Notes under the pieces: model-generated | Seen by the model: the letters and a program-made list of their open reading frames with translations, nothing else | Told to the model about the DNA's origin: nothing | The model's database searches: none | Translations under genes and position numbers: made by a program | Assembly (NCBI GenBank): GCA_012934845.2 | Contig: WNNJ02001667.1 | Location: 1-64,000, forward strand | Direction: 5' to 3' | DNA length: 64,000 nucleotides | From: Pomphorhynchus laevis | Taxonomy: Eukaryota > Acanthocephala > Palaeacanthocephala > Echinorhynchida > Pomphorhynchidae | In this document: positions 44,490-56,154 of the stretch, in pieces | How positions within the stretch are numbered: position 1 is the first letter of the stretch | Layout: every line of letters starts with the position of its first letter

Positions 44490-46380
44490 AAAGTTGGAAG
44501 AAGACTCGAGTTGATTTCGCCAAAATAGAGTACGTTTAGTACGCATAAGAATTAGATGGGAACGTTTGAGAGAAAGGTAGAAGTCCTTTGATTTAGAGCG
44601 AGTGAGTAGGGATTACGTTTAAGAAAGCGATTAAACACACGAAAATAGTGATTGATTCGACGCTTAGAAAGACTACAGTCGGAATTGAATTAGCGAGTAT
44701 GGCGCAAGCGCTGAAAACGTCGAGGCAGAAGGATAGTCATAAGTTCATAATCAGAAAGAATGCAGAGATCATCTGGAGAAAGATAGTTAAGTGAAATTGA
44801 AAAGATTGAAGAATTGAGTAAGGCTGATCAGAGAATAGGGATATCGAGAAGTTTCCAGAGTCGACTCTGAGTGGCTAATGTTGGAGGCGCAGGAGGATAT
44901 GGACGAGTAAGAATAAGAGTAACAAGGAAATGATTAAACACACCAATAACAGTAATTGACAAGGATGCATATGAATTGAAGCAGTTGGGAACTGCAATGA
45001 AGCTGAAAGAATCGCCGATTATATGAGTGGGGCTTGTTGAAAGTAACTTATAGTTAAAATAAGAAAAAAATATTTAGAGTGATAGAGTCAGAGTCAGCCG
45101 GACGATCAAGGCACATGTTAAAATCACCGAGAACAAAATAAAGAGTATAAGACAATAAACAGTGAGAAGGAATATCTGCAAGCTCGCTAAGAAATGCGCG
45201 AGAGGGCAGCTTAGCCTGGACGGTATACAATAACATGTTTAGAAGGAAAGGAGTTGATGATCATCATATGAGCAATTCGAACGAAGTTGAACGGATGTTA
45301 GCGTTAATTTTACCTATAGACATTGGGTGACGAGCAATGGCAACAATACCTCAATGGTTAGAAGCAGTAGATGTGGTAGAGACAATTGGACGAGCTGATT
45401 TAACTAGAGAACTACAAGAGCGACATAGACGACGAATATCAAGATATTCATAGTCAGAGTGCAGGATTCGGTAATGCAGATAATATCGATAGATAATTGG
45501 TTGAAAATATCAAGGAGCAAATCAGCTATATGAAGAATAGAGCCAGTGTTCAAAATACTATGACGAACAGTGTGTTCAAGAGCGAGATCGACTTGCAAAT
45601 TCGATTGGGTGAGACAGGACGCCTTCGGATTTTTGGCCTCTTGCATACGACGTGAAAATTTTTATTGATTTGAAAATAGGGATGATAAATAGATAGGGAT
45701 GACTCGCGGTTAGTTTCACTTCGATGTTTTTCAATTCGAGCTGAATTGAGCTTGGCAATATAAGAAGTGGAGCGATCGGGAAATACACAACAAGTAGATG
45801 AAGTGGTAAGAAGTTTTAAACATTTGGAGAGGCATAAATATGTCAGAAAACGATAGATGGAGTGAGGTGATTGGATTTAGTGGATTTGTTCAAGCGGAGT
45901 ACGAGCGATTTGAAGAGGGGTGGAATCATCAGGAAGACTTTGCTAGGATAAACATGAAAGAATAGGCTATTGTGGCAAAGTGATTTGGAGCTTTAAATTA
46001 GATCTGATAGATAATACAGCGATCGCACGCAGGAAAATGATTACGTGGAAGTGGTGGACGGACAGATCTGGTAGGAGTAAATGCAGAAGAGCAGGTATAA
46101 TTGGGAATAAAATGAGCGCTCAATGGAGAATTAAGATAGGTTGGAGCATGTGTGAAGACGATGAGTGTTGAATCGGTTGATCAGAGATGTTACTGTATAT
46201 GATTTTGACGGAAAGATGTAAATAATTGAGAAATGATACTGAGTAGTTATAGTAAGGAGTACGTAAAGAGGAGAAACAAGTATGAGATGTATTTAGATAG
46301 GGGAGGAATAGGAAGAAGGAAGAAATACACATATTAGGCAGAAACGCTAAAGTTGAAGGTCGGTAAAACAATGTCCTTAA
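44490..46380 (-). mobile_element. L2/CR1-like LINE copy 3, antisense, 5' half
   Basis: Read on the minus strand: an ORF1-like part (46,371-46,120, related to 13,080-13,330), a linker (45,788-45,576), and an endonuclease with QLSIDIICITES (about 45,515-45,475, Glu motif) and FVLGDFNMCLDRPADSDSIT (about 45,137-45,080, Asp-Asn motif). The linker towards the RT ends near 44,490. The RT itself is missing, so the copy ends inside ORF2. Many stops and frame changes. Confidence 0.75.
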
Positions 46381-46510
46381 TTATTAGGACCATGTCCGTG
46401 AATCATCAATGATAAAAATAGATTTGTTTAATTCTTTAAATTCTTTCAATTTGATGTAGCTTAGTCCATAACGGATATTCGGCAGAAACACTAAATGTTA
46501 CGTTCATAAA
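46320..46510. repeat. Dispersed repeat unit, related to 51,980-52,240
   Basis: TTTGATGTAGCTTAGT, CGGCAGAAACACTAAA and AACAATGTCC-type words are shared with the tandem pair at 51,980-52,240. Confidence 0.6.
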
Positions 46511-47155
46511 AGAAGAGTGGAAATACTCTGCTAATTTACAAAACAATTTCTAAATATTTTCATATTTTTATTTAAAATTTACTAAAAATAATATCATTTT
46601 CGTTTAATTTAGAAAATACAATTAATTTAATTTAATCGTAATTAATTAATTAATTTAATTTAATTAATTATTATTAATTAATTATTTATTTTACAATCTC
46701 ACTTGATAAAAGTTGTTGATTGAAGTTACTTACAAAAATTTATAACTGTTCTAGCAAATCACAATATTACACTTACAAGATTAATATACACAATTGTTTT
46801 CGTACTGTTATGAAGAACAAGAAGGTAAAATCTACAAGTTATCAAGTACAGTGTGACTAAGATGGTTGTCGACGCTGGTCGACTATTACAATCGCTACTG
46901 ATTCAAATGATAATTCTAGTGGGTCATTTGTGTGGATTTTGCGCTTCCCTGCGCATTCAATCACTAGAAGAGGAAATAAGTGTTTTAAGAAAAGCAATTC
47001 AAAATATAAATCATTGACAGTGCAACATGAATTCCAAAGATGCATTAACAAATACATTCAATAACAGCACTCCTGTTTTATCAAATTCAACTGTGCATTC
47101 TAGTGGGTCAATTGTAAATGTTCACAACAAGAGACTCGAAGTAAGCGATTGAATA

Positions 47156-47863
47156 ATGGATCAGTGTACAACAGGGAATGTGATATTGCAAAATTCCACT
47201 AACAATCATCATATCAATCCAATATCCAATATTACCCCACAAACTCACTCTACACGGGTATGGAAGAATATTAAAGGACGTCATTTTCGAAGTTCATCCA
47301 GTATTGGTCAACAAAATTTGCAACTTGATTCCAAACTTGGTGGATCCAACTGTAAAGATCATTCCAGGGATATTAATTCAATGTCTAAATCGTCAGTGAT
47401 GGTTGCAAATGTCGGAGAATTTTCCGTACATAAAACAGGAAACGGCCAGAATAAAGAACCATTAGCACAACCGCTAGATATTAATGCGCGAATGCGTGGC
47501 GAAAACCGAGATCGGTGCGTAATCTTTGCTAATATACCGGAATCTAACTCTTCGGAGCCGCAGCTACGTATTGATCATGACGTGAGTAGAGTTCGGGAAG
47601 TATTATCAAAAATATTTACTTCAGGTGAGGAATCTATAGCCTCATCTCTTCTAGTGAAATCATTGTTCAGGTTAGGTAAGAAAAATGAAGAACGTCCACG
47701 CTTATTGAAAGTGGTATGTAAATCGTCCGACAATGTTAACGAGATCTTACGCAGAGGGTATAAATTAAAAGGTCGAACTACTAAAATCTTTAAGGATCTC
47801 AGCATTCATGATCGTAAGATGCGACATCAAGCTTGGGAAGTGCTAATGGTACTTGTGAACTGA
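47156..47863 (+). CDS. CR1-like ORF1 protein
   Basis: 235 codons. The C-terminal half holds an RRM-like ORF1 domain: DRCVIFANIPESN (about residue 120), VKSLFRLGKKNEERPRLLKV (about 168) and ILRRGYKLKGRTTKIFKDLS (about 197). These match the ORF1 proteins of CR1/L2-type LINEs, which bind element RNA. Upstream, 46,862-47,020 codes a short hydrophobic and coiled-coil stretch (LEEEISVLRKAIQ) separated by stops, likely the original N-terminus. The protein runs into endonuclease DNA at its end. Confidence 0.75.
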   Translation: MDQCTTGNVILQNSTNNHHINPISNITPQTHSTRVWKNIKGRHFRSSSSIGQQNLQLDSKLGGSNCKDHSRDINSMSKSSVMVANVGEFSVHKTGNGQNKEPLAQPLDINARMRGENRDRCVIFANIPESNSSEPQLRIDHDVSRVREVLSKIFTSGEESIASSLLVKSLFRLGKKNEERPRLLKVVCKSSDNVNEILRRGYKLKGRTTKIFKDLSIHDRKMRHQAWEVLMVLVN

Positions 47864-48501
47864 TGGTGGTGAGTCTATCCCATGTAAGAAATAAAGTTAC
47901 TATTGCACTATGTTATAGATCTCCATGTAGCTTCGTTCTCACTCAGGAATTCTCAGATATTTTGACAAAGGCAGCAATGGGTGACCGGTTCCTCTGTTTA
48001 GGAGACTTCAATATTTCCAGCATCAATATGGATGATCCTCATTCAGGAATAACATCTTCTAGTAAACTAGATCATGACTTGTGGAATTTTCTGTTAGATA
48101 GCCTACTTCTTGTTCAGCATGTATCAGCACCAACTAGGATTATGAATGATCAAAGTTCTTTGTTGGATTTAATTTTATCTAAATCATTAACAGATGTGCG
48201 TGACATTATGCATGAAGCACCCATAGGAGTTAGTGATCATTGTGTATTGCTTTTTCACTTCTCAGGGATTTCAAATAATATTATCGACGAAGTCGAAACT
48301 AAAATCTTCAAGCATTGTTGGTATCGTGCGGATCAGTGTAAAATTCTTCATGCAGCATCGACTATGAACTTTGTAAGCGCTAGCGACGATGTTGAAGATT
48401 GTTGGAAAGTTTTCCGTTCAGCAATGTGCGAAATAATAGAAAAATACGTTCCTACCAAGATCGTACATAAAAATAAAAAAAGTGAATCCTCCGTAGTTTA
48501 A
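47833..48501 (+). CDS. CR1-like endonuclease, C-terminal half
   Basis: 222 codons. AP-endonuclease motifs are FLCLGDFNISSINMDD (about residue 56) and the catalytic SDHCVLL (about residue 136). The N-terminal Asn and Glu motifs are missing. The frame stops just before the linker, which continues at 48,520-49,003 with PKRFWAHIRRNR and SSPGPDGLHPQIL. Confidence 0.8.
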   Translation: MGSANGTCELMVVSLSHVRNKVTIALCYRSPCSFVLTQEFSDILTKAAMGDRFLCLGDFNISSINMDDPHSGITSSSKLDHDLWNFLLDSLLLVQHVSAPTRIMNDQSSLLDLILSKSLTDVRDIMHEAPIGVSDHCVLLFHFSGISNNIIDEVETKIFKHCWYRADQCKILHAASTMNFVSASDDVEDCWKVFRSAMCEIIEKYVPTKIVHKNKKSESSVV

Positions 48502-49029
48502 TAGAGAACTTAAATCAGAACTAAGACGAAGAAACCGACTGTTTAAATTAAGCTGCAAGGACAATACTTATCGACAGGAATACGTCAATTGTCGTAACTT
48601 TTTCGAAAAGCTTAAAAAACGCAAAAAATTTAACTACGAAATGAGAATAGCTGCGGATTTATATAGTGCACCAAAACGATTTTGGGCTCACATACGTAGA
48701 AATAGGACAATTCCTCCTGCGATTTCGTCTCTTCGTATTAATGATAACTTTATCACATCGCCTCAAGATGTAGCCGACACGTTTGCGTCGACTTTTCAAC
48801 TCGTAACTAATAACACAGAAATTAACCAGCAATCTCGTGTAAGCCATTCACGAAGTTATTTTGATGTTACTACCGAGGAGGTTTATAGTGAGTTAAATTC
48901 TTTACGACATTCATCACCTGGTCCGGATGGATTACATCCCCAGATACTAAAGATATTATCAACATTTATTGCTTCACCGTTAGCTTATTTGTTTCAACTA
49001 TAACTAGCTAAGTCAATTCTACCGTTAGA

Positions 49030-50388
49030 TTGGAAAATCGCCACTGTAGTGCCAGTCCACAAAAAGGAGATCGTCACAATCCTGAAAATTATAGAGCAAT
49101 AAGCCTTACAAGTGTCGTATGTAAGATGTTAGAGCGCATATTGTATCGGCGATTACTATCCTATCTTGAATCATCGAACTTGTTAGATAATTCGCAACAT
49201 GGTTTTCGTCCTGGACGTTCTTACATGTCTAATCTTTTATGTGCACGCGAAGCATGGGTTGATGCAGTTGCGCAGGCTAATGCAGTTGATGTCGTGTATT
49301 TCGACTTGAGTCGGGCCTTTGATAGGGTTCCCCACAATATGTTGATTGAGGCTCTTGCAGATTACGGAATTGAAATTCCTATTATTCGATGGATTCACGC
49401 TTTCCTATCTGATCGTTCTTTCAGAGTTCGAGTTGGAAATTGTCTATCTAGACCGTCAAATTTATCAATGGGTGTTCCTCAGGGATCGGTGTTGGGTCCA
49501 TTATTATTCGTCATATTTCTGAATAGTTTGCTACGCTCTCTAAAATGTAAAAAATTAGCATTCGCGGATGATCTTAAAATATGGAATGTCATTACATGCT
49601 ATGCCGATATGCAACACTTACAAGATGACATAAATATGGTTAATAGGTGGAGCGAACTGACCGGAATCATGATTAACATTACTAAATGTGTCCACCTCAG
49701 ATTTGGTCGTAGTGATTTACCAAATGATTATTCTGTTTGCGGTGAGATTATTCCCACAAATTCGTACACAAAAGATCTTGGGATAATTGTTCAGAATTCG
49801 TTTAAAACCGACCTCAATACTGAAAATATATGCAACATGTCGAGAAAAATTATTTACATGATCAAAAATACCGTTAGTTCGCTTCCACCGTCTCAGTTCT
49901 CACTATTATATAAGGCGTTGATCAGACCAATCATTGATTATGCTTCGCCGGCGACTTTTCCTTCTACGCGTGGTGAAATAAACCAATTAGAAAAGATTCT
50001 TCGCCGATTTTCCAAGCTATGTTCTGGTCTTCGGAACATCGCCTACTGTGATAGACTAAGCCAACTAAATATTACTTCAGTTTACAAGAGATATGTGTAC
50101 AATGATTTATTACAGTTATGGCGAATGATCCATGTCTTTCCTGGTTATCCATCGGAATCCGTTATTCTAAATGATCGCCCGAGCCACAGAGGACACTCTT
50201 TATTAGTTGTTGTTCAATCACACGGGAAATGTCGTAGATACTTGCGATTACCTCACAGAGCGGTAAACCTATGGAACCGATTGCCGAATTCGATTAAGTC
50301 TATGACACAGCACAAATTAGTCCAGAATGCGCTAAGCATGTGGGTAAAAAGAGAAGAATCTTCGCAGGAAATATATAACCATACGTGA
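49030..50388 (+). CDS. CR1-like reverse transcriptase
   Basis: 452 codons, open through all RT blocks: NPENYRAISLTSVVCKMLER (about residue 17), NSQHGFRPGRSYMSNLL (about 53), VVYFDLSRAFDRVPHNML (about 87), SMGVPQGSVLGPLLF (about 146), FADDLKIW (178-185) and KDLGIIVQNSF (about 248). The C-terminus has the CR1-type LQLWRMIHVF and AVNLWNRLPNSIKS. The catalytic FADD is intact. A lesion upstream of 49,030 separates it from the linker, so it is not expressed as a full ORF2. Confidence 0.9.
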   Translation: MENRHCSASPQKGDRHNPENYRAISLTSVVCKMLERILYRRLLSYLESSNLLDNSQHGFRPGRSYMSNLLCAREAWVDAVAQANAVDVVYFDLSRAFDRVPHNMLIEALADYGIEIPIIRWIHAFLSDRSFRVRVGNCLSRPSNLSMGVPQGSVLGPLLFVIFLNSLLRSLKCKKLAFADDLKIWNVITCYADMQHLQDDINMVNRWSELTGIMINITKCVHLRFGRSDLPNDYSVCGEIIPTNSYTKDLGIIVQNSFKTDLNTENICNMSRKIIYMIKNTVSSLPPSQFSLLYKALIRPIIDYASPATFPSTRGEINQLEKILRRFSKLCSGLRNIAYCDRLSQLNITSVYKRYVYNDLLQLWRMIHVFPGYPSESVILNDRPSHRGHSLLVVVQSHGKCRRYLRLPHRAVNLWNRLPNSIKSMTQHKLVQNALSMWVKREESSQEIYNHT

Positions 50389-50504
50389 CAATTATTGCTG
50401 AACTACTTTTTTTCTTTCTTAATATTGTGATCAGACAAAATGACTCTTTTATGTGCCAAAGTCTTGTAATAAATAATAATATAAGATTTTATATTGTGTT
50501 AAAA

Positions 50505-50805
50505 TTTAAAATTAATATTTAAAATAAAAGTAATTGATATGAATTGACTAATAAATAGCAAACGATGTATCAGAATAAGGAAGGTCATCAGGTGGAACTG
50601 CTATGTTATCTGGATTCGGACCCTATTTCTCGACTTAACATAGTAGCGGGGCCAAATAAGTGCTAAGAACGTATTTTCTCTGATTAAATTTGATTATATA
50701 GTATCTTATTCTAATACAAAGTATATTATTTATTATCCATCCGTAAAAATTTTCCTCTTAAGAGTTTAAATTTATTTTATATAATATTGTGTTGATTTAT
50801 ATATT
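50505..50805 (-). mobile_element. Penelope-like end, antisense
   Basis: Reverse orientation: hairpin word near 50,525-50,550, then the pseudoknot block (50,590-50,660) and the last RT codons (to about 50,805). Pairing of the pseudoknot is kept with one mismatch in each helix. Confidence 0.75.
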
Positions 50806-51000
50806 AAGTCTTGTAATAAATAATAATAATACTTTACAATCTTATCCATAACTCTATGAAAGGCTACCACTCCGTTTTTTAACTCTGGAAAAAATTCTTT
50901 TAAATCGATATAATCTGTCAGCCGCGTCAAATGCGGTGTATATTTTTCAGTATTCTGATCGAAATAAGATTTTGGCAAATTAATCGAGATTTGTCATTGG
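50806..51000 (-). pseudogene. Unrecognised coding-like fragment joined to the Penelope end
   Basis: The minus-strand frame 50,978-50,772 reads PHLTRLTDYIDLKEFFPELK and AFHRVMDKIVKYYYYL before entering PLE sequence. It looks protein-like and is not PLE-derived. The segment 51,381-51,600, also minus strand, is open for 66 codons (FCRNLLTTTRKTLQSLNKQ) and could belong to the same gene. No family is recognised. Confidence 0.3.
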
Positions 51001-51099
51001 GCACACGGCCAGGATTGTATCCGTTTACAGTTTATGAATAGTCGATAATAATCGTTTATTGTTTAAAACGCATACTAGCTGCACCTTATAAAGTGAATA

Positions 51100-51255
51100 T
51101 TTATTTTTTATAAACTGAATATTTAATATTTAATTAAACAATTATTAAATTTATTATTTAATTATTAAATTTTGATTTAGCTTTTTTATGTTTTGCTTAT
51201 TTTATAATTATATTAAATACGTAGGCTCAGTTAGCTGATTTGATTTATGCGAGGG
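51100..51255 (+). mobile_element. Penelope-like tail, sense orientation
   Basis: TTAAATTTTGATTTAGC to TACGTAGGCTCAGTTAGCTG matches the 3' tail of copy A. With the antisense end at 50,505-50,805 it makes a head-to-head pair of PLE remnants. Confidence 0.7.
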
Positions 51256-51609
51256 ATTTATTTGTACAGACATAAGAAACATAGCGATACGCTTTGAACG
51301 ATAACCTCAAATATGCAATAGTTATTTACATCAATGATTCGGTATGGCATATTCTATTGTATGTATCAATAAGATGTTCATTATGTGATAAGTTGTGTCA
51401 GCATGCTGAGATACAAGGCAGTCTTTAATATTGTCTTGTAACGCATCAAATTTTCATCAATTATATAATTTGCATAAAATTGTATATAATTTTCAAAAAC
51501 AGTTTCCTGTTTGTTCAGTGATTGCAACGTTTTTCTAGTCGTTGTCAGCAGATTTCGACAAAAATAAAAAATTAAATCCAAAATATATTGTTGATGTTAT
51601 GTATTAAAT

Positions 51610-51975
51610 GAAATTATTTAAAAAATATTATTAATAAATATTTAATATTTATAAATTATTATTAATTTATTATTTATAAATTAATAATTAATAATAAATA
51701 ATATTAAAATTCAAATAAATAATATAATTAATAACACCATGAAGTTAATAAAATTATTCAATGAATTATTACTTGGTATTTTTATTTAAGCATCGAATCT
51801 AGTCACCATCCCAGTTAACCAGTTTTATATTTATACATAAGTTTCTTGATTTATAATAAGATTTTAGAAATGACAATTTATGATATCAGTAACCCAAGTG
51901 ATAACTAGATAAAGGTTATAAATAAATAACATAAAACTTTATTGTTGATGCTAAAGTTTAAAATTCTGGAATTTA
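51610..51975. other. No recognisable gene; AT-rich
   Basis: Runs of A and T with short internal inverted repeats (TATTATTTATAAATTAATAA). No coding signal. Confidence 0.5.
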
Positions 51976-51979
51976 GATC

Positions 51980-52240
51980 AAAAAGCACTGTGCCATCAAA
52001 TGAGGGAAAGCACAAGAGCATTTTTGATGTAGCTTAGGTCATGACGCATATTCGGCAGAAACGCAAAAGATGGCGTCGGGTAAAACAATGTCCGTAATTA
52101 TTTCGACATTGCAAAAGCACTGTCCTTTCAAATGAGAGAAAGAACAATAGCGTATTTGATGTAGCTTAGTACATGACGCATATTGGGTAGAAACGCTAAA
52201 GATGACATCCGGCAAAGCAATGTCCGTAATTTTAACGACA
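51980..52240. repeat. Tandem pair of about 125-bp units
   Basis: Each unit contains AAATGAG-GAAAG, TTTGATGTAGCTTAG, CATGACGCATATT, AGAAACGC and AATGTCCGTAATT. A third, diverged unit lies at 46,320-46,510. Confidence 0.75.
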
Positions 52241-52309
52241 TCAGTGATAATAATAGTTTCTTTTAATAACATCATGCACCAAATAAGAAACCGAATAATT
52301 TTCATTGAA

Positions 52310-53760
52310 TATACATTTATTATTTATTCATCGATTAGCTTAAGAAATTAAATATTGGGATATTGAGTTCACTAAAATAAAAAAGACGTAATAAAATAGC
52401 AAGCAATATTCTAGTTCACCAATTAACAGTAATCTCAAGTATAACATCTTATTTACATACTTATTCTTAAGTTAATAAAGAGTTACTTATGATTACTCTT
52501 GTATTTCAAAGCCTCATTATCAGTCCGAAATACATTTAAAGTACAATAGCTATTTTAATTGTGTTACATCGTTAATCGTAAGAATATCAGGTGCTTAGAG
52601 ATAAACTAAATAAAAATATTTAATTTCAAATGCTAGTAATTTTATTTTGTTTATGAGATATTAGTAAATTGAAGACAAGTCTATAAATGCTTCAAACAAG
52701 ATTTCTAATTGTGAGCAATACGTTATCATAAGATTGGAAACAAATTTGAAATATTATTTTTTTTTGCTTGAAAAAGTTAATTGCAATATAAAAATTGGTA
52801 CAATTTTACATTTTTATAATAAAATATCAAATAAAACATTTTATTTAAATTTATCATTTTTGTAAAGAATTTCAACGATCTTTGTGTATGCAGGTATTTT
52901 GTTGTATATTTTACATTTGCAAGAAATCAAAGGTCATGACTAACTTTAGAGATACATACAGCTTCAGATTTAATAAACTCTTCATTTTAAAACTAGAAGC
53001 GCACAGTGATATAAAGTTCCTCTTGTATAGTCTATGACTGAGATAAACATGAATAAAGTGAGTGTGCGTTTAAATCATTTTTAAATAAAACGAGGTGAAT
53101 GAAAAGCATTATTCATTGAAATACAAAATTTAAAACGTCTGCTGATCTTTTAAAAATGTATGAACCACTCTTTATTTTAATACACTTCTTGTGTGCCACG
53201 AAGTGTATTTTTAAAAGTATAAATACAAGAATTTCTTAAATTTTCTTTAAGTAAACGAAGATACGAAGAAAGACAAGCAGGTATGTTGTTTTAATATCAG
53301 AGATACTAAAGTTTGTAATAACCCAATGTTAAGTCGTTGAAGCCGTATTGTAGACATTAGGAAATTATTACATACAAAATAGATGCTCGTAAAATTACAG
53401 GTCGAATTTGCTTCGATAAGATATTATTTCCTAGTAAATCAACATAATATCGATACCAGTACAGTGAAGAGACGAAATAGACTAGCCATTATATGTAAAA
53501 AGATAATTTACCTACTTGTGTAGGTAAATAAAATTTATAGTTTAAATTTATTTAAATTCATTTGGAAAAAACAAATAAATACATACACTTGTCGTGATAT
53601 AAAAATAGGCTTTCGCAATGACGATGTTTACAATCTACATTGATATTAGTAACCAATAAATACAAATACTTATCGTTGAGTATAACGTTTTAAAATATTT
53701 TTTAAAATATTTGAACAACGATATCGATCATCTTATTTAATGCATTGTAATACATATTGT
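52310..53760. other. No recognisable gene
   Basis: AT-rich; a small palindrome TTTACCTACTTGTGTAGGTAAA lies near 53,508-53,529. No frame longer than 60 codons and no domain. Confidence 0.5.
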
Positions 53761-53764
53761 AATA

Positions 53765-54075
53765 CACGACTGTGGATGAAACATCAGGATGATATAATGT
53801 ACTTGAATAGGTAAATAAAATATATAGTTTAAAAGAGCGTTTATAGTTTGCTTGGCTTATTCAGTAATAAAGACAGAACCACACGTGATATCAACGCTAT
53901 TACACATAAATTCTTTTCGTAAACAGGCTATAAAATGACAACGATTACAATTTAAATTTTTATGAATTATTAAAATTAGTGATTTGTTTTTAACATGTTT
54001 CAGATGATATTATATTTAAGTATTACGGTGGTATCAAATTATTTAATGTTAGTAAAAGTTTATTAATTTGATTAA
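53765..54075. repeat. Dispersed repeat, inverted partner of 21,340-21,650
   Basis: Reverse complement of the other copy over about 280 bp, including CACACGTGATATCAACGC and GCGTTTATAGTTTGCTTGGC. Confidence 0.75.
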
Positions 54076-54653
54076 TAAACTATCGCAAATATTTAAAAAA
54101 TAAAATCTATATCAAAATATATGCTGCTAGTATAAATAATCTGTTTCTAAATAAAATAAATGCTTTGTAAAATTAATATTCGAAAATATTAAAATAATAT
54201 TCGTTCAATATTTTTATTTTAGCAGTTCAACTTAAGCAAATATGGGTACGTAAAATTTTGTAACTTATTATTTAATTTAGTTTTAATTTGCATAACGAAA
54301 GTTATATTACAAAGATTAACAAAATTAAATTTTTGAATTTTAAATATTCAATTAGTTAAATAATTAAGTACAGTTTCTTTGAAATAAGTGCAAAATTGAT
54401 AATTAAACATTATCTGCTCATTTATTGTTAACATCTAAAAATGTGAGTTGTTCACTATTTCACGAATAAAAGAAACTATTTTAAACGTATTGCTGCAACA
54501 GTTTTCATTTATGGAATTTAGGATTTAAACAGATACAACAAATGTTTAGATATTTTCACAAGTATTTGCTAAAACATAAGTTTATTAATTAAATGCATAT
54601 TAAGTGCACGTGAGCATATAAATTTATGTACCAAGTAATGAAAACACTCGATC

Positions 54654-54724
54654 AAGAGCGATTTAAAATTTAAAAGAATCTCTAAACTCGTTTAAAAATC
54701 AGCAAAATCTGGGTTCTACATGAT
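54654..54724. repeat. 71-bp direct repeat, left of Penelope copy C
   Basis: Begins AAGAGCGATTTAAAATTT and ends GGGTTCTACATGAT. It is repeated at 56,155-56,225 with two base differences; the PLE lies exactly between. It reads as a long duplicated target site. Confidence 0.85.
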
Positions 54725-56154
54725 TAAATCAGCTAACTGAGTCTACGTATTGTTATATAATTATAAAATAAACAAAACATAATAATGCTAAATCAAAATT
54801 TAATAATTAAACAATAAAATTAATAATTGTTTTTAGATTTTCTATAATTTAAATCAAGTTAAAAAAAATAAAAAATAAAAAATAAAATTTAAAATAAACG
54901 TCATTTTTATGAATTGACTAATAAATAACAGACGTTGTATCAGAATAAGAATTAGAGGTCATCAGGAGGAACTGCTATGCTATCAGGTTTCGGCCCCTAA
55001 CTCCTCTACCCAACATAGCAGCGGGGCCAAATACATGCTAATGATGTATTTCCTCTGAAATAACTATCTAGTATCTTATTCTAATGCAAAGTATATTATT
55101 TATTATCCATCCATAAAAATTTGCCACTTAAGAGTTTAAATTTATTCTTTATATTATTGTGTTGATTTATATATTTTACTATTTTCTGCTTGATGTTATT
55201 TTTATAGTAACCTAGTTTAAAATATGTATCTATTAAATTATTTAAATGATTTTGAAGAAAGCCAATATCATTACATATTGTTGCAATTCTTAAAATTTCA
55301 TTATTTAATGTATTATATTTTATATTATATGGTATGCATGAATGCTCATGCAAAAATATGTTTCTTGTAAATTTAAATATGCCATCTTTACGATATAAAT
55401 TAAAAGTAGTTTTAGTTAATGTTAATTTAATGTTCATATCTAGATATACACCTTCTTTATCATTAATATTGGTTTTGTTAAGAATAAGGCTTTCTGGATA
55501 AATGTGCTCACTAATTGAATAAAAATTATTAGAATTAAATACACATATATCATCAATGTATCGAAACATATATTTCATATATTTATATTGTTTAGATTTA
55601 GTTTTTACACAGTTATGAACAAATTCATATTCTATAAAGCTTAAAAACAAGTCAGCTATAATTGGGCTACTATTACCACCCATTGGAACACCTTTTACTT
55701 GTCTAAATATAGATGTCCCTACTTTTAAATAATTTTGATTTATCAAAATATTTAAGGATTCTATTAATTCAATTTTATCCATATATTTATATTTATTTGA
55801 TGGCTTAATTTTTGTTAGATAGGCGTTATAATTATTATAACATATATATGTATATCTTTTTCCGAATATAAGATTTATTAATTTTACTAACGCTTCTTTA
55901 ATATCTACTAAATCTTTATTAATTTTAAATTTCCTTTTATAATTGTTTGTTATTTTCATTTTATTTTTAATTTTATCAAATATATAATCTTTCCAAATTT
56001 TTATCTTAGATATATTCGAGCTTTCACTATTAATCAGCTTACTAAAGTAATCATTTAAGTTATTATATAACGAACTGTAAATTTTATTTTTGTCGTTGTT
56101 GTTATTTAATCTATATTTATACCCTTTTGATAGCAGCTTTCTTAATTCACAATT
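54725..56154 (-). mobile_element. Penelope-like element copy C
   Basis: Antisense to the window: tail (54,725-54,900), pseudoknot end block (about 54,955-55,075), RT (55,959-55,096) and an N-terminal block (56,154-55,960) that copy A lacks. Bracketed by the 71-bp repeats. RT and end block are almost identical to copy A, so both are recent. Confidence 0.88.
55096..55959 (-). CDS. Penelope-like reverse transcriptase, copy C
   Basis: 287 codons. From DLVDIKEALVKLINL onward it is nearly identical to copy A, including FRQVKGVPMGGNSSPII (here PMGG, the usual form, where copy A has PIGG) and FRYIDDICVF. The preceding region (KIKIWKDYIFDKIKNKMKIT and further upstream SLYNNLNDYFSKLINSES) is a basic pre-RT segment that joins the RT further in than in copy A, so blocks PKLHKNP and DFSTLYTNL are absent. 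Confidence 0.85.
   Translation of the reverse strand: MKITNNYKRKFKINKDLVDIKEALVKLINLIFGKRYTYICYNNYNAYLTKIKPSNKYKYMDKIELIESLNILINQNYLKVGTSIFRQVKGVPMGGNSSPIIADLFLSFIEYEFVHNCVKTKSKQYKYMKYMFRYIDDICVFNSNNFYSISEHIYPESLILNKTNINDKEGVYLDMNIKLTLTKTTFNLYRKDGIFKFTRNIFLHEHSCIPYNIKYNTLNNEILRIATICNDIGFLQNHLNNLIDTYFKLGYYKNNIKQKIVKYINQHNNIKNKFKLLSGKFLWMDNK

Larger units (their letters stand above)
46862..50470 (+). mobile_element. CR1-like LINE (family C), copy 1
   Basis: ORF1 (46,862-47,863), endonuclease (from about 47,866) and RT to 50,388, with a tail ending near 50,470 in AATAAATAATAATA. This is the most complete coding LINE of the window. The endonuclease lacks its N-terminal half: ORF1 sequence joins it near 47,840. 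Stops near 48,500 and 49,000 split ORF2 into three. Confidence 0.88.
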
